Assembly: GCA_030673265.1 (NCBI GenBank) | Contig: DAOVJK010000064.1 | Location: forward strand, 1 to 11,930 | Direction: 5' to 3' | Origin: Pseudomonadota bacterium | Lineage (GTDB): Bacteria > Desulfobacterota > Desulfobulbia > Desulfobulbales > JAGXFP01 | Length of the DNA: 11,930 nt | Shown here: positions 6,570 to 11,930 of the stretch, one piece after another | How the letters are laid out: each line of letters begins with the position of its first letter | How positions within the stretch are numbered: position 1 is the stretch's first letter | Position numbers and translations under genes: made by a program | Notes under the pieces: generated by a model | What the model was told of the DNA's origin: nothing | The model's database searches: none | The model's input: only the letters and a program-made list of their open reading frames with translations

Positions 6570-7493
6570 ATGGACATCGTACTTAATTATCGACTTAGCG
6601 ACTGTGAAAAAAAGACAGAATCAGGTCTTGCATGTCAAGTTTTGGAGGATTCTAAATTGCCGGAGGGGGGGATCACCCTTTCTCCTTTTGCACGAAAACC
6701 AAAACTCCTGTATGGTCGCACCATGTTTGCACATCGAGAACTCCAATATGGTGGTTATTGTCAGGAATGCTGTCGCCAGCACGCTCTACCTGTGCAACCT
6801 GCCATGGAGGCCGCAACCAGCCTCTTTGCACAATTACAGGATAATAGCCTCCTTCCACCATTTGCTACCGAGGCTCTCTTTGGCGAAGCTAGAGGTAAAA
6901 TGTTTGGGGTCATGCTGACTCAAAATACAACTGGCGAACATCAGATCATTAAGGCCTTTTCAGGCCAACTCAATGGTGAGTGGCTCATACCAGGCTGGGT
7001 TCCGCCACTGTTTGACGTCAACATTTTCAATGGTATCAACACCCCGGAAGAGAAACGAGTCAAGGTTCTCAGTAAGCAAATAAACAACACTTACTGCAAA
7101 GATGAACAACTAGCTCTCAAAATTGAACGCAGGGCACGTTCCCGGACCCTGATGAAAAACATCCATCGTTTGTATCTTCTCCATAATTTCAGGGGAGAAC
7201 AACGTCCCATGGCCAGTTTTTTCCATGCAAAAAAGGGTATGCCAACAGGTGCAGGAGATTGTTGCGCGCCGAAGCTCATTCATTATGCTCTGCAACGTGA
7301 ACTCATTCCCATTGGCATGGCAGAATTTTATTTTGGCCGAGAAAACAAATCAAAAACCAAGCAACATGGCCATTTTTACTCCTCCTGCGATTCCGGATGT
7401 GCACCAATTTTAGGATTTATGCTATGTGGGCTGGAAGAGCTGAGGGCTGATGCAAGCAGACCAAAGCAAGTGATTGATAGCCCGATTCATTAG
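6570..7493 (+). CDS. Stand-alone RluA N-terminal-like domain protein, no catalytic domain
   Basis: The sequence matches, from memory, the N-terminal half of long RluA-family pseudouridine synthases of Bacteroidetes and Vibrio. Numbering from the ATG at 6570, matching blocks in order are GEARGKMFGVM (105-115), KAFSGQ (128-133), GWVPPLFD (142-149), the helix RRARSR (187-192), PTGAGDCCAPKLIHYAL (225-241), MAEFYFG (250-256), and FYSSCDSGCAPIL (269-281). In the fused proteins a pseudouridine synthase domain with RLDxxTSG follows; here the gene stops after about 25 more residues. The conserved Cys residues (DCC, CDSGC, plus YCQECC at 63-68) suggest metal binding or a thiol chemistry of its own. The job is unknown: an RNA-recognition module acting in trans, or an enzyme. 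A TTG start at 6543 is possible, but it leaves only 14 bp to the divergent gene; ATG 6570 is preferred. Neither start has a strong ribosome binding site. Confidence 0.85.
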   Translation: MDIVLNYRLSDCEKKTESGLACQVLEDSKLPEGGITLSPFARKPKLLYGRTMFAHRELQYGGYCQECCRQHALPVQPAMEAATSLFAQLQDNSLLPPFATEALFGEARGKMFGVMLTQNTTGEHQIIKAFSGQLNGEWLIPGWVPPLFDVNIFNGINTPEEKRVKVLSKQINNTYCKDEQLALKIERRARSRTLMKNIHRLYLLHNFRGEQRPMASFFHAKKGMPTGAGDCCAPKLIHYALQRELIPIGMAEFYFGRENKSKTKQHGHFYSSCDSGCAPILGFMLCGLEELRADASRPKQVIDSPIH

Positions 7494-7693
7494 CCCATAA
7501 CACTGTCTGTCTTCTGCCTTGGAGTACTTTTTTTTGATGGTAAAAAAGGCCGGGACGCTCTTAATTAACTAACCAACTAGTTTTAGAGAAATGAGGACAC
7601 AATACCAATTAAACTGCGACAGGATTTTTAAAAGAGGGGGGAGTGTTTAGCAGCGAGTTTTTGACAACCTCACTGCTGGTGGTTCTGATCGCG
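7467..7693. repeat. Dispersed intergenic repeat, copy C (interrupted)
   Basis: The left part (caagtgattgata at 7467-7479, then a gapless weaker match including ctgtctgt) aligns with copy B, as does the right part from about 7627 to 7693. Relative to B, about 75 bases (roughly 7551-7626) are inserted; they contain ccaactagtt, also found just left of copy A. A stem-loop at 7649-7677 (agcagcgag / ctcactgct) matches that of copy B. The left end overlaps the last codons of the RluA-N-like gene. The right end lies 54 bases beyond the stop codon of the minus-strand kinase gene. Confidence 0.75.
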
Positions 7694-7747
7694 GGGCATC
7701 ATGATCAAGAACCTGTACCCCAAAACTTGTCGCTCTTTTCCCCCTGC

Positions 7748-10348
7748 TCAGCTAGCAGGAGCCTGTTCTTTTCTGTTCTTATCCAACAACTCCCTGATAA
7801 CCTTGGCCACATTATCCATGGCCAGGGGTTTCTGGAGATACCTGGTAACTCCCTTTTCCAGCGCCTCTTCCTTGTTGATTATTGCACTGAAGCCGCTGCA
7901 GAGGACTACCGGGATCTCCGGCCTTATCTCTTTGACCCTCTGGGCAAGCTGTAAGCCGTTCATGTTGGGCATCGACATGTCGGTGACAATCAGATCATAA
8001 TCGTCCGGGTGTTTTTCAAAATCCTCCAGCGCCTGCAATCCGTCCTGGAAAATGGTAATTTTATAACCGTAGAAGGTGAGAAGTTCATTGGCAAGGTTGA
8101 CAATGGTCTCCTCATCATCGACAAAGAGGATCCGTTCATCTCCGTAGCCTACGGGTTTTTCATTCTCTGCGGACGCGGCCTTCTCGGGTTCATATTCAAG
8201 CATCGGCAGGTATACATGGATGGTCGTCCCTTGGCCGGGTTCACTGTAGACATTAATAAAGCCCTGATGGTTGGTGACGATGCCATGGACGACTGCCAGG
8301 CCGAGGCCGGTCCCTCTGCCGGGCTCCTTGGTGGTGAAATAAGGCTCAAAGATCTTCTCCCTGGTTGCCTCGTCCATGCCGTAGCCCGTATCACTCACCT
8401 CCAGGCGGATATATTTACCGGGGTTTACTACTTCTAATTCGGCAATCATGTCGCTTTCGCTGACGGTGACCTCCTGCAGAGAGACTCCCAGGGTGCCGCC
8501 CGTTTTCATCATGGCATGGTAGGCATTTGTGACCAGGTTCATGATAATCTGGTGGATCTGGGTCGGGTCGGCCAGGATGCTTCTCCGGGAGGCGATATCC
8601 TCCTTGAATTCAATGGTGGTTGGGATTGACGAACGCAGGAGTTTCAAGGCTTCTTTGACTATGTGGGATATCTGCACCGGGCTTTTCTCAAACTCGGTCT
8701 GGCGACTGAAGGTCAGGATCTGGTTTACGAGTTGCCTGGCCCTGTCGGTAGCCCTATTGGCCTTCTCCAGGTTCTTGACGGCAATCTCTTTTTCACCTAC
8801 CTTCAGCGTGGCCAGCTGGATATAACCGTAGATTGCCGTCAGAATATTGTTGAAGTCATGGGCAATGCCACCGGCCAGGGTGCCGATGGCCTCCATTTTC
8901 TGGGATTGCCGCAGTTTGCTCTCAAGTTCCTTTTTCTCGGTGATGTCTTTGGCAATGTGAACGATATTGGTAAATTCTCCGGTTTCGTCAGGAACCGGAG
9001 AGGTGGTGACCAGGAAGTGCTTCCCAAGGTTTCGATGCTCCACTTCGGCGGAACAGATCTGCCCGTTGCGGATGGTATCGGTAGCCGGGCAACCTTCGCA
9101 GGTGGATTCGCTGCCGGAGAAGACCTCATAGCAGAATTTGCCTTCCAGGTCGGCGGGATCCGCCTGGAGCATTTGATAGGTTGCCTGGTTGGCCTTGATA
9201 ATCTGGAAGCGGGGGGTCATGATAGTGATGAAATCACCAATAGCATCGAAGGTTCTTTCCCATTCTTTCTGGCTTTTGTGAAGTTTTTTTTCTGTCTGTT
9301 TGCGCTCATCGACCTCGATGCCGAGTTTGGTAACGGATTTTTTCAGATCGGACCTGGAACTTTCTAATTTGCCGATTAATCTGCTGAAAGAGAGGTAGAG
9401 AACGAGCAGCGAGATTAGCAACGAAAGACAGGTAAAGATTAATGAGCGGAACATAAAATATTTTTTGGTGGAGAGTTCCCGGGAGATATCCTGCATCACC
9501 ACGAAACCGCCAACCAGTTCGGCGTGAAAGTCATTGAAGATCGGATAGGCATGTAACAGGTAGGTACTGCCGTTAATGGTTAAACGCTGATTGTCGATTG
9601 AGAGGTCTAGATCAGGAGGCAGTTGCTTGTACATGGGTTCGCCATGCGTAACTAAAGTATATTCCCCGAAGACCAGGAACTCTTCATTCAGGGTGGAGGT
9701 CACTTTCTGCCACCTGTCCGTTACGTAAAAGGTGGTCAGCGGATCGGGGATCTGTTTCCTGAGGGATTCCATGATGGCGTGCGGTCTGAGGCCCAACTCG
9801 AGGGCGCCAACATAGGAGCCTTCGTGAAAAACCGGGTGGATGACCCGGTAAAAGGCACCATAAATACCGATCTCGTAGCAACTTAAAGGGGCTTGCTCCC
9901 GGTGGACATGCTGTACTGCCGGCCTGATCTCCCGCAGATCATCCCCGAATTTTTTCGGATTGTGCATGCGGAGAAAGGAGCGGCCGTCCGGCAGATGGTA
10001 ATGCATTACATGCAGATACTCATTTTCCCGCTTCAAGGCCTCGTAAAGGGGGAGGGTGAGCTGGTAAAGTCTCTCCCTGTCCTGCTCGACAAGGGCCTCG
10101 GGAATCTCTTTATGGGTTGCCAGCAGGTTGAAAAGCCGTTTTTCATACGGAGCCAGCGAATAAAGGGTTATGTCCGTAACCGTTGCATCTATTGATTTTT
10201 CCTTTTCATTGATTACCTGGTCAATTGTTCTGCTGTGAAGCCGGTTGCCTTCATTGAAAAAGGCCAGGGCAAGAATAACTACCACCAGTGAGACCACTGA
10301 CATCGCCTTGTTTTCCGCACTTTTAAGGAAAAAGTTCATTAGGGGCAT
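7748..10348 (-). CDS. Membrane hybrid sensor histidine kinase (periplasmic sensor, PAS, HisKA, HATPase, receiver)
   Basis: This 866-residue protein senses a periplasmic signal and relays phosphate inside the cell. Domains in order: transmembrane helix (about 15-31); a large Cache-like periplasmic region (35-296); second transmembrane helix (297-320); a coiled linker without a clear HAMP; PAS (360-470) with C406, C417 and C420 in a CYEVF...CEGCP pattern; HisKA with His497 in GGIAHDFNNIL; HATPase with N-box Asn604, G1 box SDTGYGMD (Asp653), EPYFTTK (668-674) and GTGLGL (679-684); then a receiver with Asp744/Asp745, phosphoacceptor Asp790 and Lys840. All catalytic residues are present, so it should be active. 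The receiver sits at the C-terminus with no HPt or DNA-binding domain; a separate partner must carry the signal further, and none is next to it. Met1 is taken as the start; Met4 is also possible. The ribosome binding site is weak. Dispersed repeat copy C follows its stop codon. Confidence 0.95.
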   Translation of the reverse strand: MPLMNFFLKSAENKAMSVVSLVVVILALAFFNEGNRLHSRTIDQVINEKEKSIDATVTDITLYSLAPYEKRLFNLLATHKEIPEALVEQDRERLYQLTLPLYEALKRENEYLHVMHYHLPDGRSFLRMHNPKKFGDDLREIRPAVQHVHREQAPLSCYEIGIYGAFYRVIHPVFHEGSYVGALELGLRPHAIMESLRKQIPDPLTTFYVTDRWQKVTSTLNEEFLVFGEYTLVTHGEPMYKQLPPDLDLSIDNQRLTINGSTYLLHAYPIFNDFHAELVGGFVVMQDISRELSTKKYFMFRSLIFTCLSLLISLLVLYLSFSRLIGKLESSRSDLKKSVTKLGIEVDERKQTEKKLHKSQKEWERTFDAIGDFITIMTPRFQIIKANQATYQMLQADPADLEGKFCYEVFSGSESTCEGCPATDTIRNGQICSAEVEHRNLGKHFLVTTSPVPDETGEFTNIVHIAKDITEKKELESKLRQSQKMEAIGTLAGGIAHDFNNILTAIYGYIQLATLKVGEKEIAVKNLEKANRATDRARQLVNQILTFSRQTEFEKSPVQISHIVKEALKLLRSSIPTTIEFKEDIASRRSILADPTQIHQIIMNLVTNAYHAMMKTGGTLGVSLQEVTVSESDMIAELEVVNPGKYIRLEVSDTGYGMDEATREKIFEPYFTTKEPGRGTGLGLAVVHGIVTNHQGFINVYSEPGQGTTIHVYLPMLEYEPEKAASAENEKPVGYGDERILFVDDEETIVNLANELLTFYGYKITIFQDGLQALEDFEKHPDDYDLIVTDMSMPNMNGLQLAQRVKEIRPEIPVVLCSGFSAIINKEEALEKGVTRYLQKPLAMDNVAKVIRELLDKNRKEQAPAS

Positions 10349-10510
10349 ATCTAATTATCCAAGGCGTTCGAAAGCGTTTTAGATCGCCTGGCTCTCCCTC
10401 ATAATCACATGATGCTCGTGTATAAATTTCTGCTATTGTATATATATAGTGAACAATTTAATTTAACTTTATGTCAAGCCTTTCAGCACGCCAGTTGATT
10501 TCAGCTCGCC

Positions 10511-10560
10511 GTGGCCGAATAACCGCCTGTATTTCAGTTTTAGGCACGGCTATTCGGCAC
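10511..10560. repeat. Large imperfect hairpin next to a tandem array
   Basis: The arm at 10511-10527 (gtggccgaataaccgcc) pairs with 10543-10560 (ggcacggctattcggcac) with few mismatches or single-base bulges, around a loop of about 15 bases. The right arm runs straight into the 13-bp tandem repeats and shares ttcggcac-like sequence with the unit. Confidence 0.65.
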
Positions 10561-10622
10561 AGCACTTCGGCACAGCACTTCGGCACAGCACTTCGGCACA
10601 GCACTTCGGCACAGCACTTCGG
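10558..10622. repeat. Five perfect 13-bp tandem repeats
   Basis: The unit cacagcacttcgg is repeated five times without a mismatch (10558-10570, 10571-10583, 10584-10596, 10597-10609, 10610-10622), with a partial unit on either side. Perfect identity suggests recent expansion by replication slippage. Thirteen bases is not a codon multiple, which argues against a coding role. Confidence 0.95.
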
Positions 10623-10800
10623 CACGGGGGGCGGACCAAGTAAACTTACTGATTACCCGTTTATTTTTCTAAAAAAGTGGTTTTTTCAACCTTGAAAAAA
10701 GGGGATGTAGGGGCTAAAAACGCCTCCTCTTTGAATCTTAAACAATAAAAGTTCAACAACTTAGCGTGGCCCGCCCCCAAGAGACCCCAAGAGAATCCCC

Positions 10801-10966
10801 AAACGCCTTTTTGATGCCCTGATCGAAAAACTGGGATGACGGTGGGCGTAACTTTATGCGAGAGGACACGGAAGTTCATTTTCGGGAAGAGGACTCCATC
10901 TACTACTGGATCATGGACGGAGGCTGTTTTCCCGAACGGACTTCGAAATTAACAACAAGGAAATAG
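10801..10966 (+). pseudogene. Possible frameshifted remnant of a small gene
   Basis: Two frames read like ordinary protein in sequence. The first (about 10801-10838) reads KRLFDALIEKLG and then meets TGA. A shifted frame takes over at about 10835 with DDGGRNFMREDTEVHFREED...SIYYWIMDGGCFPE and stops at 10966; within it a 36-codon ORF begins at ATG 10856. Together they could be a short gene broken by one frameshift, or the second ORF could be a real microprotein. There is no good ribosome binding site and I recognise no family. Low confidence. Confidence 0.3.
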
Positions 10967-11005
10967 AAGACGGAGTGATTGGAATATATTATTGTACTGC
11001 CTGCC

Positions 11006-11818
11006 ATGAACGAACAAGAGATCAAGGAATTCTTCAAAAACACCTTTAATACCGTTGCCGATGGTTACGACAACTCCGCGCTAAGGTTTTTCCCGGAAAG
11101 TGCGGCCAGGCTTCCCGCCTATCTCGGTCTGCAGGGTGATGAGCATGTTCTGGATGTCGCCACCGGCACCGGAGTAGGGGCCATGGCCCTTGCCGCCTCC
11201 TTACCTCATGGTCGGGTGACTGGCATCGACTTCTCTGAAAAGATGCTGACCCGAGCCGGCCGGAAAATCGCCGCGCGGGGGCTGGTCAACGTGGAACTGC
11301 ATGAAATGGATATGCAGAGCATAGCATTCCCCGATCGCCATTTCGATGCGGCATCATGCTGTTTCGCCCTTTTCTTCATCGAAGACATGCAGGAACAGCT
11401 CCGCCATATCGCCTCAAAGGTCAGAGAGGGTGGCAAAGTGGCCATTACCTCTTTTTATGAAACTTCCTTTTCGCCACAGGTCGATGTGTTTTTTTCTTGC
11501 CTGGAGCGCTATGGTATCGAACCTCCCAGCATGACCTGGAAGCGGGTGGCGACCACTGAAAAATGCACCTCGCTCTTTGAAGGGGCTGGTCTGCAAAACG
11601 TTTCAGTTGACCGTCTTGACTCCGGCTATTTACTGAACAGCCCGGAAGAATGGTGGCAGATCGTCTGGAACGGCGGTTTCCGGGGGCTGGTCGAGCAACT
11701 GAGCGAAGATGACCTGACCAGGTTCAGAGAGGAACATCTGGCCGAGATTGGAGAGCTTGCGAACGGCGACGGGATCAGGATGGAAATGGGGATTATTTAC
11801 TCAGTCGGTGTCGCCTGA
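11006..11818 (+). CDS. Class I SAM-dependent methyltransferase (UbiE/Methyltransf_11 type)
   Basis: A soluble methyltransferase using S-adenosylmethionine; the acceptor is unknown. Numbering from the ATG at 11006, motif I is LDVATGTGVG (49-58), the acidic end of strand 2 is Asp75 in GIDFS (73-77), an acidic Asp102 in the EMDMQ segment would contact the adenine, and FPDRHFDAASCCFALFFIED (108-127) covers the motif between strand 4 and the active site. The N-terminal NEQEIKEFFKNTFNTVADGYD segment is typical of this group, whose members often act on small molecules or quinones. A TTG at 10979 would add nine residues, but it has no properly spaced ribosome binding site and family starts resemble the ATG. 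The C-terminal part (from about 150) is variable and has no recognised extra domain. The gene stands alone after a long gap; no terminator is visible in the 112 bases that follow it. Confidence 0.9.
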   Translation: MNEQEIKEFFKNTFNTVADGYDNSALRFFPESAARLPAYLGLQGDEHVLDVATGTGVGAMALAASLPHGRVTGIDFSEKMLTRAGRKIAARGLVNVELHEMDMQSIAFPDRHFDAASCCFALFFIEDMQEQLRHIASKVREGGKVAITSFYETSFSPQVDVFFSCLERYGIEPPSMTWKRVATTEKCTSLFEGAGLQNVSVDRLDSGYLLNSPEEWWQIVWNGGFRGLVEQLSEDDLTRFREEHLAEIGELANGDGIRMEMGIIYSVGVA

Positions 11819-11930
11819 AAGTGAAAAAATTCCAGGAATTTAGAGGCCCTTATACGCAAATACTGCATAACCCAACGGAATCATATCAATATTAGTCCAG
11901 ACCATATTCCCTTTTAAAATCTTTCTTAAT
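11819..11930. other. Window end, nothing recognised
   Basis: The last 112 bases are AT-leaning and hold no hairpin with a T-run, no ORF worth reporting and no repeat shared with the rest of the window. Confidence 0.5.

Larger units (their letters stand above)
10349..10978. other. 630-bp divergent intergenic region
   Basis: This gap separates the kinase (minus) from the methyltransferase (plus). It contains an AT-rich stretch (10410-10480, with a run of alternating TA at 10439-10448) suited to a promoter for the kinase, though I could not fit a well-spaced -35/-10 pair. It then holds the hairpin and tandem repeats at 10511-10622, a T/A palindrome at 10681-10700 (ttttttcaa / ttgaaaaaa), and coding-like remnants near 10801-10966. 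A 74-codon frame crossing the tandem repeats (10471-10695) is not believable as a gene. Confidence 0.55.

Noticed and set aside
6364..6918. 184-codon plus-strand ORF across the radical SAM start and the RluA-N-like gene
   Set aside because: It overlaps two well-supported genes in other frames and its product shows no family features.
4164..7693. Integron attC sites as an explanation of the repeats beyond gene ends
   Set aside because: The copies lack the paired core sites (RYYYAAC and GTTRRRY) at their ends, the genes are too large and spread over both strands, and no integrase is present.
8009..9367. Long plus-strand ORFs (8009-8437, 8663-9367) opposite the kinase
   Set aside because: The minus strand here encodes an unbroken kinase with all catalytic motifs; these frames are antisense shadows with no recognisable domains.
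10558..10622. Plasmid-type iterons or a replication origin
   Set aside because: There is no replication initiator gene and no DnaA box cluster nearby; the perfect short array is better explained by slippage.
10558..10622. CRISPR array
   Set aside because: The units are 13 bp and directly adjacent, with no spacers, and no cas genes are present.
10471..10695. 74-codon ORF through the 13-bp repeats
   Set aside because: Its product is only the translated tandem repeat with random flanks; a 13-bp period cycles through frames and there is no ribosome binding site.

Overview
The window looks like chromosomal DNA from a sulfate- or metal-reducing Desulfobacterota-type bacterium (old Deltaproteobacteria). 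The basis is indirect: a membrane sensor with a c-type heme motif, a long hybrid histidine kinase with a cysteine-bearing PAS domain, moderate GC, and long, repeat-rich AT-leaning gaps. No rRNA, tRNA, CRISPR array, transposase or phage gene was recognised.

Layout, left to right. (1) 1-1491, plus: 3' part of an unrecognised gene with a very charged coiled coil and a cysteine-rich C-terminus, followed by two terminator-like hairpins. (2) 1819-2508, minus: an exported protein built from two copies of a 63-residue helical unit. (3) 2578-2958: a gap with an 18-bp perfect palindrome, a 16-bp direct repeat and a hairpin. (4) 2959-3846, plus: a Tll0287-like (DUF3365) heme sensor with HAMP and no output domain, closed by a strong terminator. 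(5) 4261-5001, minus: a lipoprotein with an MCE/MlaD-like domain. (6) 5374-6528, minus: a radical SAM protein, diverging from (7) 6570-7493, plus: a free-standing version of the domain usually found N-terminal to the catalytic domain of some RluA-family pseudouridine synthases. (8) 7748-10348, minus: a hybrid sensor histidine kinase. (9) 10349-10978: a gap with a large hairpin running into five perfect 13-bp tandem repeats and a possible decayed small gene. (10) 11006-11818, plus: a class I SAM-dependent methyltransferase.

The genes do not form one operon. Strand changes often and most genes stand alone with long gaps. Signal sensing recurs (heme sensor, hybrid kinase) and so do S-adenosylmethionine enzymes (radical SAM, methyltransferase), but nothing in the sequence links them into one pathway. 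The closest arrangement is the divergent radical SAM / RluA-N-like pair, with only 41 bp between the preferred start codons.

The most distinctive structure outside genes is a dispersed intergenic repeat. Three copies lie just beyond the stop codons of the three minus-strand genes at 4261, 5374 and 7748. Two copies share a 49-bp block with 45 identical positions, and two share a conserved stem-loop. The two observations most worth follow-up are this repeat family and the free-standing RluA-N-like protein.
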